NCBI GenBank assembly: GCA_014379805.1
Contig: JACMLB010000034.1
Coordinates: 1 to 35,224, forward strand
From: Rhodospirillales bacterium
GTDB taxonomy: Bacteria > Pseudomonadota > Alphaproteobacteria > Rhodospirillales > Magnetospirillaceae
Length of the DNA: 35,224 nucleotides
Direction of reading: 5' to 3'
Part shown: positions 8,791 to 20,602 of the stretch, piece after piece
How positions within the stretch are numbered: position 1 is the first letter of the stretch
How the letters are laid out: each line of letters starts with the position of its first letter
The notes under the pieces: model-generated
Database searches by the model: none
The model's input: the letters and a program-made list of their open reading frames with translations, nothing else
What the model was told of the DNA's origin: nothing
Translations under genes and position numbers: made by a program

Positions 8791-9357
8791 ATGTCGGATA
8801 TGGTCGGTCGGTATCGCGAATGCGGTGCCGCAACTAAAGAAGGGCTGGAGCTATCGTTTTCCGCCAGTTCCATTCCGTTGAAACAGCGTTGGCGCAATAA
8901 CGGCCTGTCGGCCGATTTTCTTGCCGATTACGTAACGACGTTCTTTCCGCGCGTAGAGAACGACCCGAAAAGCTTGGCGCGTCAGCAGGAAATCCGTGGG
9001 GCGGTCAATTACATCGCCAACGAACTGCTTGAGAACGCCATGAAGTACAGCGATGAGCATCTGACCCAACCCATCTCCATTAAGCTGGTGATGGAAGCCG
9101 ACTCGATCCTGTTCGTCGAGTCCAACGCCACCAACGCGGCGCGCGGGCGCGCCTTCCAGGCGTTCGTCACCGAATTGGCGACCTCGGACCCGACCGAGCT
9201 GTACGTCACCCAACTGGAACGGGGGGTGGAGACCGGCGGATCGGGCCTGGGACTGATCACCATGGTCAATGATTACGGGGCTCAGCTTGGCTGGAAATTC
9301 GACGACCTGGGTGACGGCGCCATGCGCGTGACCACCCAGGTGCTGCTTGAGATATAG
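8791..9357 (+). CDS. GHKL-type serine kinase / anti-sigma-like regulator (slr1658- or SiaB-like)
   Basis: The start at 8791 follows GGGGGAGA by 8 bases and gives a 188-residue cytoplasmic protein. The ATPase N box is NYIANELLENAMKYS with E78 and N82, and the G2 box GGSGLGL begins at residue 149. The G1 DxGxG motif is not recognisable, because the equivalent region reads LFVESNATNAARG. This pattern fits the divergent GHKL proteins of partner-switching systems (slr1658-like regulators, SiaB-type kinases), which phosphorylate a STAS partner. That partner is encoded 13 bases downstream, followed by a SpoIIE-type phosphatase, so the three genes form an operon. Assignment to a named subfamily is from memory and less certain than the kinase fold. 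Confidence 0.72.
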   Translation: MSDMVGRYRECGAATKEGLELSFSASSIPLKQRWRNNGLSADFLADYVTTFFPRVENDPKSLARQQEIRGAVNYIANELLENAMKYSDEHLTQPISIKLVMEADSILFVESNATNAARGRAFQAFVTELATSDPTELYVTQLERGVETGGSGLGLITMVNDYGAQLGWKFDDLGDGAMRVTTQVLLEI

Positions 9358-9370
9358 GTAGGAAATCCAC

Positions 9371-9715
9371 ATGGAAATCGTCGTCAGCGGGGAACAATAT
9401 TCGGTCGAATGGGACGCTCCCACCCGAACCGCCGCCTTGAAAGGCATCCTGCGGCTCAATGGGCTGGAGGAATACGGGCCGATCGCCCGCTTCCTGTCCT
9501 CGGCGGTGCCTGAGGGAAAAATGACCCTGGATGTGCGCTCCCTGGAGTTTCTCAACAGCTCCGGCATCGCCATGCTGTCCAAGTTCGTCATTGAGATTCG
9601 CAACCGCAAGACGGTCGATCTCAACGTGGTGGGCTCGACGGCCATCTCGTGGCAGGGCAAGTCGCTGGCAAATCTGTGCAAGCTGATGCCCAGCCTGAAG
9701 ATGGAAATCATTTAA
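9371..9715 (+). CDS. STAS-like anti-sigma-factor antagonist (slr1659-like)
   Basis: This 114-residue single-domain protein has the STAS hallmark LDVRSLEFLNSSGIAMLSKF. Ser63 or Ser64 is the expected phosphorylation site. In known partner switches the phosphorylated STAS protein is inactive. Dephosphorylation by a PP2C enzyme allows it to bind and change its partner. Here the kinase-like gene lies just upstream and the phosphatase just downstream. The N-terminus (MEIVVSGEQYSVEWD) is not that of SpoIIAA/RsbV but recalls the cyanobacterial slr1659-like group. A TAGGAAA ribosome binding site precedes the ATG. Confidence 0.78.
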   Translation: MEIVVSGEQYSVEWDAPTRTAALKGILRLNGLEEYGPIARFLSSAVPEGKMTLDVRSLEFLNSSGIAMLSKFVIEIRNRKTVDLNVVGSTAISWQGKSLANLCKLMPSLKMEII

Positions 9716-9738
9716 CGCGTATGGGCCGGAGGCACAGG

Positions 9739-11433
9739 GTGAATTCATTTGCGGCATCGGTGGTTGATCCGGCCACGGCAGTGGCGCCGACGGCCCGCTT
9801 CCGCAGCCTGACCGCCAAGCAGGCCATCGTTACCGTGGTGGTGGTGCTGGTCCTGAGCCTTCTCGGCAGCTTCCTGGAACTGTTCATCGCCTGGAACCAC
9901 ATCCGCGGTCAGGTGCGCGAGCAGGCCTCGCAAATGCTCAACACCGTGGACGGTTCGGCGGCAGAGGCGGCCTATCAGCTGAGCAGCGAACTGGGCCAGC
10001 AGGTGGTGACCGGGTTGCTCGGCTACCAAGTGGTGGACACCGTCGAATTGCGCGACAATTTCGGCGACGCGCTGGGCAAAGCCTCTCGCAGCCGCGAACC
10101 CGACATGTTCGCCGGTTTGGCACGCCATCTGTTCGGTGACGTGACCACCTATCACCGCTCGCTCATGCGCTCACGCAACAACGGCCCGGTCACCGAGGTC
10201 GGACGGCTTGATCTGGTGCTGTCGCCCGAAGCGGTGGCCCATAGCTTCTTCGACCTTGCCTTGGTCAATGGCGGTCTGGGCCTGTTCCGCTCGCTGGCCA
10301 TCGTCGGGCTGGTGGTGGGCATCTTCTACGCCATGATCACCCGCCCCCTGGTGCGGCTGTCGCAAGTGGTGTCCCAAGTCGATCCCGACCACCCCGGCGC
10401 CCGGCTGATCACCGTCCTGCCCGGCCATGGTCAGGACGAATTGGGCCAGTTGATCGGCTCGCTCAACGCCATGCTGACCTCGTCGCAGCGCGGCCTGGAC
10501 CAGCGCGACCGCGCCCAAGCCGATCTGACCGCCCTGACCCATGATCTGGAACGCCGGGTGGCCGAGCGTACCGCCGAGCTTGAAACCGCCAGCAACCAGA
10601 TCCACTCGCTCAATCTTCAGCTCAAAGCCGACAATCTGCGCATGGGCGCCGAGCTGGACGTGTCGCGCCGCATCCAGCAGATGATTCTGCCCACCGAGTT
10701 GGAGCTGGCCCAAATCAAGGGCCTGGATGTCGCCACCTTCATGGAACCGGCCAGCGAGGTCGGCGGCGATTACTACGACATCCTGCAAGCTGGCGGCGGA
10801 CGCCTGCGCATCGGCATCGGCGACGTCACCGGCCACGGGCTGGAAAGCGGCGTGGTCATGCTGATGACCCAAAGCGCCGTGCGCACCCTGGTGACCAGCG
10901 ACGAAAACGACGCCGTGCGCCTGCTCGACGTGCTCAACCGCACCATCTACAAGAACGTCGAGCGTATGGGCAGCGACAAGAACCTGACCCTGGCCCTGCT
11001 GGACTACCGCCCCGAAGCGCCTATGGACATGGTTGACGACGGGACCGGACAACCCGTCACCGGCCATCTGCGGGTCAGCGGCCAACACGAATCGGTCATC
11101 GTCATCCGCCAGGGCGGCATCATCGAGCTGATCGACACGGTGGATTTGGGCCTGCCCATCGGCATGATCGACGACGTCAAAGAATTCATCGCCGAGGTCA
11201 CCATCCTGCTGCATCCCGGCGACACCGTGGTGCTGTACACCGACGGCATCACCGAAGCGGCGGATTCGACCCACACTCTGTACGGTCTGGAACGGCTGTG
11301 CGAGGTGGTGGCGTCCCATTGGCAGGCCGAGGCCGAAGCCATCAAGGCGGCAGTGGTCGCCGACGTGCGCCGCCATATCGGCAGTCAGGCGCTGTATGAT
11401 GATTTGACGCTGATCGTGCTGAAGCAGGGGTAG
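9739..11433 (+). CDS. Membrane-anchored SpoIIE/RsbU-type PP2C serine phosphatase with HAMP domain
   Basis: GTG 9739 was chosen because GGAGG (9728-9732) lies 6 bases upstream. The 564-residue protein has a first membrane helix at about residues 28-50 (IVTVVVVLVLSLLGSFLELF) and a periplasmic sensor region of about 140 residues. A second helix (SLAIVGLVVGIFYAMI) follows, then a HAMP domain beginning TRPLVRLSQVVSQVDPD, a coiled coil (LERRVAERTAELETASNQ) and a SpoIIE phosphatase domain. Metal-binding signatures are GGDYYDI (D344), GDVTGHG, LYTDGITEAAD (D502) and LYDDLTLIVLK (D554, D555). It should dephosphorylate the STAS protein encoded just upstream in response to a periplasmic signal. A similar layout occurs in the SiaA-type phosphatases of Pseudomonas. 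The ligand is unknown. Confidence 0.9.
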   Translation: MNSFAASVVDPATAVAPTARFRSLTAKQAIVTVVVVLVLSLLGSFLELFIAWNHIRGQVREQASQMLNTVDGSAAEAAYQLSSELGQQVVTGLLGYQVVDTVELRDNFGDALGKASRSREPDMFAGLARHLFGDVTTYHRSLMRSRNNGPVTEVGRLDLVLSPEAVAHSFFDLALVNGGLGLFRSLAIVGLVVGIFYAMITRPLVRLSQVVSQVDPDHPGARLITVLPGHGQDELGQLIGSLNAMLTSSQRGLDQRDRAQADLTALTHDLERRVAERTAELETASNQIHSLNLQLKADNLRMGAELDVSRRIQQMILPTELELAQIKGLDVATFMEPASEVGGDYYDILQAGGGRLRIGIGDVTGHGLESGVVMLMTQSAVRTLVTSDENDAVRLLDVLNRTIYKNVERMGSDKNLTLALLDYRPEAPMDMVDDGTGQPVTGHLRVSGQHESVIVIRQGGIIELIDTVDLGLPIGMIDDVKEFIAEVTILLHPGDTVVLYTDGITEAADSTHTLYGLERLCEVVASHWQAEAEAIKAAVVADVRRHIGSQALYDDLTLIVLKQG

Positions 11434-11441
11434 ACCCTAGT

Positions 11442-11543
11442 TGTCATCCCGAACGCACGTGAGGGATTTCCGCTTGGCACACCGCGTCAGAACTAGCCTC
11501 CGACCTGCCAGGATGAGATCCCTCACATGCGTTCGGGATGACA
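11442..11543. repeat. Dispersed palindromic repeat, copy 1
   Basis: This 102-bp element is bounded by TGTCATCCCGAACG and its near-complement CGTTCGGGATGACA, and further inverted matches inside (GAGGGAT and ATCCCTC) allow a long hairpin. A second copy in opposite orientation lies at 34224-34331 and shares internal stretches such as CCGCTTGGCACACCG and GCCAGGATGAGATCCCTC. The element fills most of the gap between the convergent phosphatase and solute-binding protein genes, so it may also act as a bidirectional terminator. Confidence 0.85.
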
Positions 11544-11580
11544 ATCCTGCGCTGGGTCAACCGCTTACCCTACGGGATGC

Positions 11581-12360
11581 CTACTTCGCATACTTCGCGT
11601 AAAGCTTGGCGCCATCCCGCTCGCGGACTTCACCGATCTTGGCCCACAGCCGTTCGGCCAAGGCGCGTTTGTTGTCGTAGAATTGGTGGCTGAACATGAG
11701 GAAGTAGTCTTTCGTCACCAGCGGCGGAAATATCTTTTCGATCTCGGGGAAATCGCCCGAGGCCAACAGGAAATCGCCATTAACGTCCTGGGCCGCCACG
11801 GCCGGAATGCGCTTTGACGTCAGCTTCTTGAAATTGGTCGAAGACGCCTGGGCTTCCTCGGTCTTGACCCCCATGCGGGTCAAATCGTCGATGATGGAAT
11901 AGCCAGTTTGCGCGCCCACCGGCCCATCCAGTCCGCCGATGGTTTTGCCGTTCCAGGTCACCGGGCTGCCCTTGAGGCGATAAAGGGAATAACTCAGGGT
12001 AGCGATACGCCGCGACGGATCGGGCTTGGAGCCAACCATGGGGTAGGTGCCATATTCCAGCCGGTCTTCCTTGAACGACGAATTGAAGATGGCGTCCACC
12101 TCGCCCATCTGCAGGGATTTCTGGCAGCGCACCCACGGCATGCGCACGAAGTCCACTTCGATGCCGATTTCCTTGGCGGCAATGCGGATCAGGTCGATGG
12201 AAACGCCCGGCCGTTCGGCGTCCACCACCGTGGAATCATCCATGTAATAGGGCGGCTGAGGCTTATCCTCATAGGCCAAGCGCACCATGTCCGCCGCCTG
12301 TGCCCCACAGGTCCACAGCGCGCCGACGATGACGGCAGACAGCCATCTCCCATATCCCAT
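11581..12360 (-). CDS. Periplasmic solute-binding protein (SBP_bac_3 family)
   Basis: The start was set at ATG 12360, with AGGG about 13 bases upstream. A TTG codon 21 bases further upstream is less likely. The product is about 259 residues with a signal peptide ending near ALWTCGAQAADM. It resembles polar amino-acid-type binding proteins: VRLAYEDKPQPPYYMDD at the N-terminus, GVSIDLIRIAAKEIGIEV, WVRCQKSLQMGEVDAIFNSS and the hinge-return region VGAQTGYSIIDDLTRMGV. No permease or ATPase gene is adjacent. It could therefore be an orphan binding protein, or one of the amino-acid-binding-like proteins that serve as stand-alone sensors. The ligand cannot be predicted. Confidence 0.82.
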   Translation of the reverse strand: MGYGRWLSAVIVGALWTCGAQAADMVRLAYEDKPQPPYYMDDSTVVDAERPGVSIDLIRIAAKEIGIEVDFVRMPWVRCQKSLQMGEVDAIFNSSFKEDRLEYGTYPMVGSKPDPSRRIATLSYSLYRLKGSPVTWNGKTIGGLDGPVGAQTGYSIIDDLTRMGVKTEEAQASSTNFKKLTSKRIPAVAAQDVNGDFLLASGDFPEIEKIFPPLVTKDYFLMFSHQFYDNKRALAERLWAKIGEVRERDGAKLYAKYAK

Positions 12361-12442
12361 AACGCCCACCCTACATTTCAAAACCTACGAAATTCATTTT
12401 GACGGCGGAACCCCTTCTCGCCAATAGAATTTGAGTGAACGT

Positions 12443-13168
12443 TTAACGACCGCGCGCAAGGTCGAGCACAGCGTCCTCCACCGGCAGCTTGCGGCGGGGC
12501 CGGTCGCCGCCGCGCCGGCTGCGCAGAGTGATAAAGGCAACGGCGATCCACGTGCCATGGAACAGCAGCCCACACAGCAAGACCACCTCACCGGGGATGG
12601 GGCCGATGGCGGCGCGGGCCACGATCATATGGATGCTGTCCACCGGAACCGGGTGGATGACCAGTTTGCCCACATACGAAATCAGCTGGATCAGGAATAT
12701 CCAGCCATAATTGCGCCGCAGCCGCCGCCCGACGGCCTGGGCGAAAGTGATGTGGAGCTGCGGATTGACGTAATCCTTGTACAGGATCTCGTTCCAGCCG
12801 CTGTCGAAATTGAGACCCTTGCCCAGCAGAATGGGACCAAAGAAGTTCAGTTCCAGGATGTGGGCACGGATGCGCCAGAAATCGAAGAAACGGTAACGCC
12901 GTGCCTCAATGGCCAAAAACACCGCCACCAATAATCCCACCAACACCAAGGGCAGCGGCGAGGCGCTGGCATTGCTGAAGGTCAGCGACAGCGCCAACCC
13001 AGTGGTGACCACCGCCCAATTGGTGGTGGTATCCAACCGGGTCCGCCATACCGTGCTGCGGTACAGCTCGCCCCGATAAAGATGGGCCAACGCGGCAATG
13101 TCCGCCGCACTGACCCGGTTCTCGTTGGCACGGTTCTCGCTGGCACGGTTCTGGGATTGCTCGCTCAT
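12443..13168 (-). CDS. DUF2270 membrane protein
   Basis: This 241-residue integral membrane protein matches the DUF2270 pattern: LYRGELYRSTVWRTRLDTTT, NWAVVTTGLALSLTF, LPLVLVGLLVAVFLAIEARR and YRFFDFWRIRAHILELNFF. About four hydrophobic segments are visible, two in the first half and two near the C-terminus (IFLIQLISYVGKLVI and VVLLCGLLFHGTWIAVAFI). The C-terminus is Arg-rich. The function of the family is not known to me. The N-terminus contains a short tandem repeat (NRASE, NRANE, NRVSA). It may be co-transcribed with the frameshifted DyP peroxidase, which ends 43 bases upstream on the same strand. Confidence 0.82.
   Translation of the reverse strand: MSEQSQNRASENRANENRVSAADIAALAHLYRGELYRSTVWRTRLDTTTNWAVVTTGLALSLTFSNASASPLPLVLVGLLVAVFLAIEARRYRFFDFWRIRAHILELNFFGPILLGKGLNFDSGWNEILYKDYVNPQLHITFAQAVGRRLRRNYGWIFLIQLISYVGKLVIHPVPVDSIHMIVARAAIGPIPGEVVLLCGLLFHGTWIAVAFITLRSRRGGDRPRRKLPVEDAVLDLARGR
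13117..13146 (-). repeat. 15-bp tandem repeat within the DUF2270 gene
   Basis: Two consecutive 15-base units (GGTTCTCGTTGGCAC and GGTTCTCGCTGGCAC on the + strand) are followed by a third, partial unit. They encode repeated Asn-Arg-containing pentapeptides near the N-terminus, so gain or loss of a unit would keep the frame. Confidence 0.8.
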
Positions 13169-13210
13169 GTGGCGAACAACACCCTGCGGAAGCGTGCGTT
13201 CCGTGGCGCC

Positions 13211-14120
13211 CTAAACCTGCCCGCGCAGGAAATCCTCGGACGGGACAAAGAACGAAGCGCCGGTGACCGCGCGGGTGAAGTCCAGCAACCGGTCGGCATG
13301 ACCGTGGCGGTCACGGCGGACCATGCTGTCCAGCATCAGGTTGAACACCCGTGGAGTGGTGCGGCCATAGGCGACGAAGTACAGGCCGCTTTCGACGGTG
13401 GTGCCGTAGGGCACTGTGGCGCACCACCTGCAATTCCTCGCCGTCTTCCTCGATCACCACGCGGGCGATATGGGCCGAGGGCGGTTTGACCTCGCCATCC
13501 AATTCCTCGTCGTCGTCCTTGGTACGGCCCACCGCCGCTTCCTGTTCGGCCCGGCCCAAAGCCTCCCATTTGCATAGGTTGTGGACGTAGCGCTGGATGC
13601 TCACATAGCTGCCACCCGCGAAGGCCGCATCTTCCGCCCCTACCAGCGCCACGTCTGGGCGTTCATCACCCTTGGGGTTCTCGGTGCCGTCCACGAAGCC
13701 GGTCAGATCGCGCCCGCCGAGATATTTGAAGCCGTGGACTTCCTCCACCAGCCGCACCGCGCCGTCCAATGCGCCCATGACCGCGCGGGCCAAGGCGAAG
13801 TTGGCGTCATGACGGCCGGAATGAATGTGCAGGAACATGTCGGCGGGTGTCGCCGGAGCCACGCGCGGACCATCTTCCAGGGGCTGGAACGGTGCCAGTT
13901 CCGCCGGGGCGGCGGGGCCGAACATTTGGGGCCAGCACGCGGCGCCGAAGCCCATGGCGCTGACCAAAGCGGGCTCGCCCACCATGGACGCCACCTGGGC
14001 GGTCAGGACCGGCAGATTTGCCGCGACGAGCCGGATGATGGCAGGCTCGACCACGGTAAGCGTGATGAAAATGCCGAAATTCTCTCCTTCGGCGCAGATG
14101 GCTGATTGCGGCTGGGCCAC
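13211..14120 (-). pseudogene. DyP-type peroxidase, interrupted by a frameshift
   Basis: Reading from GTG 14120 (preceded by GGGGGAGG), the product starts VAQPQSAICAEGENFGIFIT. It contains the DyP signatures HIHSGRHDANFALARAV, LTGFVDGTENPKGDERP and FAGGSYVSIQRYVHNL, so the haem-peroxidase core is present. Near 13414 the frame breaks. The text HIARVVIEEDGEELQVVRHSA continues out of frame, and the expected remainder (PYGTTVESGLYFVAYGRTTP through FFVPSEDFLRGQV) is found in another frame down to the stop at 13211. The conserved motif would normally read RHSMPYG, and two bases (the CA of AGCATG) appear missing. The break removes about 70 residues, including part of the haem pocket. A sequencing error remains possible. 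The gene is divergent from copC. Confidence 0.83.
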
Positions 14121-14240
14121 GGCCTCCCCCTGGACTGGTCCCCGGCACCATAATCCAAGCGCGTGTGGGGCAAAGCGGGGGTGACGCGTATGACTGCAGG
14201 ACTTAGACTGCCCCGCCCGTATTCCGCCGGAGTTTCTTAT

Positions 14241-14594
14241 ATGGTCATTCGCCTGCTGTTGGTCCTGCTGACGGTGCTGACCTTCCACGGCACCGCCTTC
14301 GCCCACGGCGCCCTGGAGCGCGCCACGCCCAAGCCCGGCAGCGTCGTCAAGACCGCCCCCGCCCAGGTCACCCTGCGCTTCAACGAAAAACTGGAACCCA
14401 AGTTCAGCACCGTGGAGGTCATTAACGCCAGCGGTGAGCGCATGGATGCCGCCCCCGCCCAAGTGAAGTCCGGCACCACGCTGGAGGTGGCGCTAAAGCC
14501 CGTGCCGGCGGGCACCTATACGGTGAATTGGCAGGTGGTTTCCATGGACATTCACACCACGTCCGGCAGCTTCACCTTCGAGGTCCGGCCGTAA
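14241..14594 (+). CDS. copC: CopC-family periplasmic copper-binding protein
   Basis: This 117-residue protein starts at ATG 14241 with GGAG 8 bases upstream. A signal peptide ends at FHGTAFA, leaving His22 as the first mature residue (HGALERATPKPGS). That is the N-terminal Cu(II) ligand position of CopC proteins. A second conserved cluster is VSMDIHTTSGSFTF with D103 and H105. The beta-sandwich segments APAQVTLRFNEKLEP and AGTYTVNWQVV are typical. The Met-rich Cu(I) loop of plasmid CopC is not evident, so it should bind Cu(II) only. The stop overlaps the start of the copD fusion by one base (TAATG), so the pair is translationally coupled and probably handles copper import or delivery. Confidence 0.9.
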   Translation: MVIRLLLVLLTVLTFHGTAFAHGALERATPKPGSVVKTAPAQVTLRFNEKLEPKFSTVEVINASGERMDAAPAQVKSGTTLEVALKPVPAGTYTVNWQVVSMDIHTTSGSFTFEVRP

Positions 14595-16008
14595 TGACCG
14601 TCTCTGCGGTGCTGATCCTGGCCCGCACCCTTCACATCATCGCCATCCTGCAATTGGCCGGCTTGGCATTGGCAATAGTGGTCCTGCCCGTCCCAGCCCC
14701 AGCGCTTGCCCGCATGCGCCGGCTGGCATGGGGTTGTCTGGCCGTGGCGTTGGCCTCGGGCGTCGCCTGGGTGGTCACGCCGACCGCGCAGATGAGCGGC
14801 CATGGGATGACCACCGTGCTGGTCGATACTCAGTTCGGGCACTCCATTGTCCTGCGTGCGGCCTTACTGGCCGCGCTGGCGCTGCTGATGGCCTGGGGCC
14901 GGTGGCGCTGGCTCGCCGTGGTGTTGAGCGCTACAGTCGCCGCTACCCTGGCTTGGTCCGGTCATGCGGGTGCTGGCGAGGGCCTGCTGCACCCCGCCAG
15001 CGACGTCATCCATGTGCTTGCCGCCGCCGCATGGCTGGGCGGATTGCTGCCCCTGGCCCTGGTGCTGCATCACGGCGACATGACCGCGTGCAGCTTGGCC
15101 GCCCGACGGTTCTCTCGCCTGGGCATGGCCGCCGTGCTGACAGTGGTGGTCAGCGGCTTGGGTAGCGCCTATTTCCTGATCGGCTCGCTGGCCGGGCTGT
15201 TGGGCACGCCCTACGGCCATCTGCTGCTGGTCAAGCTGGCGTTGTTCGCCGCCATGCTGGCCCTGGCCGCCTGGAACCGCCAAATCCTCACGCCACGCTT
15301 GGCCTCGGGCCGCACGCAGCTGATCCGCAACACCCTGACTGAGGCCGCGCTGGGGGCAATGCTGCTGGGCGTGGTCGGGGCGCTGGGCACCATGGCGCCA
15401 GCCATTCACGGCGAGGTGCGCTGGCCCCTGCCCTATCGTCTGGACGGCGGACATCTGGTGCCCGCCACCCCCCTGAGTTTCGCCCGTCCGGCCACCCGTC
15501 TAACCACTGAAGCGGTGGCGCAAGGCCGCCGCCTCTACGTTGAAACCTGCGCAGGCTGCCACCCCACCGGGCCGCAGACATCCAACCAAGGCGACACCTA
15601 TTGGTGGGCGACCCAAGGGCACGCCGCACCGCCCTTGGCCGGCGACGACGGTTGGAGCGTGGTACATTACCTGAGGGTCCGCGCCCACGGCGCCAGTGGA
15701 CCGGCCCCCGATTTCGACTTCGAGACACCCGGCGGCGACCAGGGCTCGCTGGTGGACGACTTGGTAACCTTGCTGGTGTTTTACGACGACAGCCCGGCAT
15801 CGCGGGCACGCCTAGGCCAGCTGGAAAACCAAACCGACGACTGCCGCATCCTGGCCAGTCCCCTGCAATCCCCCGCCACGTCTCCGTTGTCGGTGACCGT
15901 GACGCCTGACGTGGCGGAAGCCTATGGCGTGACCAGCCACACCGAACTGCTGGTGGACGAGGCGGGACAGATACGGGCGCGCTGGTCGCTGGCGGACGGG
16001 AACAGTCC

Positions 16009-16012
<4 letters not shown>
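14594..16012 (+). CDS. copD: CopD copper permease fused to cytochrome c and a thioredoxin-fold domain
   Basis: This 472-residue protein has three parts. Residues 1 to about 285 form a CopD-type membrane domain with about eight helices and His-containing segments such as [14 protein letters not shown] and [21 protein letters not shown] mono-haem cytochrome c-like region follows, with C319-A-G-C322-H323 in [13 protein letters not shown]. The last 80 or so residues ([39 protein letters not shown]) look like a truncated thioredoxin/SCO-fold domain without a CxxC pair. CopD proteins move copper across the inner membrane with CopC. The added haem and thioredoxin-like parts suggest a redox role, perhaps in supplying copper to an oxidase, which is inference. 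The stop overlaps the convergent hydantoinase stop by 4 bases. Confidence 0.85.
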
Positions 16013-19587
<3,575 letters not shown>

Positions 19588-20092
19588 ACCCGCCCTCCCG
19601 GGGATTGAGGTTCGATGCTAACGCAGGATTGCCCGGTGCGAAAGCCGGACCTCCAAAGCAGGGAACAAGGGGTAGGCCGGAAGGGGGAGATGGCAAACAA
19701 AAGGTTCTTCGCGGAAGTCCGGGGAGCGGCAGCGCTACCGACGCCGTTTTATTACCACCAAGGGCGCGAAGCTATCTGCTGTGTGGCTGGCTGGGCGCAT
19801 TCCTCGCCGCCCTCTTGGTGCCCTTGGTGGTGAAAACTATGCTTAGGCAAACTCGCTCGCCGACGTTCCCCGCCAATCCGCAATGAACCTTTTTCGGCGG
19901 GCACTTCTTCCGAGGTGCCTCGCCGGTAAGGGGGTTGGCGCGCTGGCACAATTCAACCCGCACGCAACGGGACGGGCGATGTGCGAAGGCGGAGGGGGGA
20001 GTTTGCTTAGAACCGGACGCCTTCCCAGCTGCGCTTTTCAGTGACGATGCATCTAGCAGCATTGGGCATCTGGCAGCATTTGGAGGGTCCCT
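19588..20092. other. Long intergenic region between the hydantoinase and DUF4383 genes
   Basis: This 505-bp gap lies between divergent genes and must contain both promoters. Its middle (19703-19888) is a dispersed repeat with terminal inverted repeats. The last 50 bases hold two near-identical 17-base units built on GCATCTAGCAGCATT and GCATCTGGCAGCATT (about 20048-20080), just before the DUF4383 ribosome binding site. No conserved coding frame was recognised. Short open frames here are mostly translations of the repeat. Confidence 0.7.
19703..19888 (+). repeat. MITE-like dispersed element with terminal inverted repeats, copy 1
   Basis: This 186-bp element begins GGTTCTTCGCGGA and ends TCCGCAATGAACC, an inverted repeat with two mismatches. 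It is closely similar along its whole length to 30689-30893 in the same orientation. Inside, TTACCACCAAGGGC near the left and GCCCTTGGTGGTGAAAA near the right form a second inverted pair. Compared with the other copy it lacks one 9-bp unit of the CACCAAGGG type in each internal arm, plus one C. No transposase is encoded, so it would depend on an enzyme from elsewhere if it moves. Confidence 0.85.
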
Positions 20093-20527
20093 ATGAGAAC
20101 GCGCTATTTCGCCCTGATCATGGGCATTGGGTTTTTGGCGGTAGGTATCCTCGGCTTCGTGCCACGGCTGCTGACTGCGCCCGAGGGCCAGCCCTCGCTG
20201 ATGATCGAGGCCGGCCATGGCAATCTGTTCGGTCTGTTCCCGGTCAATGTCTTGCTCAATCTGGTTCACCTGATCTTCGGCATCTGGGGCGTGGTGGTCT
20301 GGCGCGCTTTCGCCGCCTCGCGCGTTTATTCCCGCTCGGTCGCCATCATCTACGGCGTGCTGACGATCATGGGACTGATCCCCGGCCTGCACACGGTGTT
20401 CGGGCTGGTGCCGCTGCACGGCAACGACATCTGGCTGCATGCCATCATCGCCATCGCCGCTGGCTATTTCGGCTATGCCTCGGTGCCTGCCGTGGAAAGC
20501 TCTGGGCCGGTGGTGCGCAGGCCGTAA
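20093..20527 (+). CDS. DUF4383 membrane protein
   Basis: This 144-residue protein has four hydrophobic helices. The first is FALIMGIGFLAVGILGFVP, and the next spans NVLLNLVHLIFGIWGVVVW. The third is VAIIYGVLTIMGLIPGL and the last is WLHAIIAIAAGYFGYAS. The conserved pattern GHGNLFGLFPVNVLLNLVHL and the Asn/His-rich loops match DUF4383, a family of unknown function often seen beside stress or envelope genes. The start follows a GGAGGG ribosome binding site. It opens the cluster of five small envelope genes that runs to 23426. Confidence 0.82.
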   Translation: MRTRYFALIMGIGFLAVGILGFVPRLLTAPEGQPSLMIEAGHGNLFGLFPVNVLLNLVHLIFGIWGVVVWRAFAASRVYSRSVAIIYGVLTIMGLIPGLHTVFGLVPLHGNDIWLHAIIAIAAGYFGYASVPAVESSGPVVRRP

Positions 20528-20602
20528 CCGGAAGCGGGGAACTTCGACCGGTTCCGGCTTGTTCCCTTTGGCGGGACGCGATGTTGCAAGAAGGAGCGAG
20601 CC

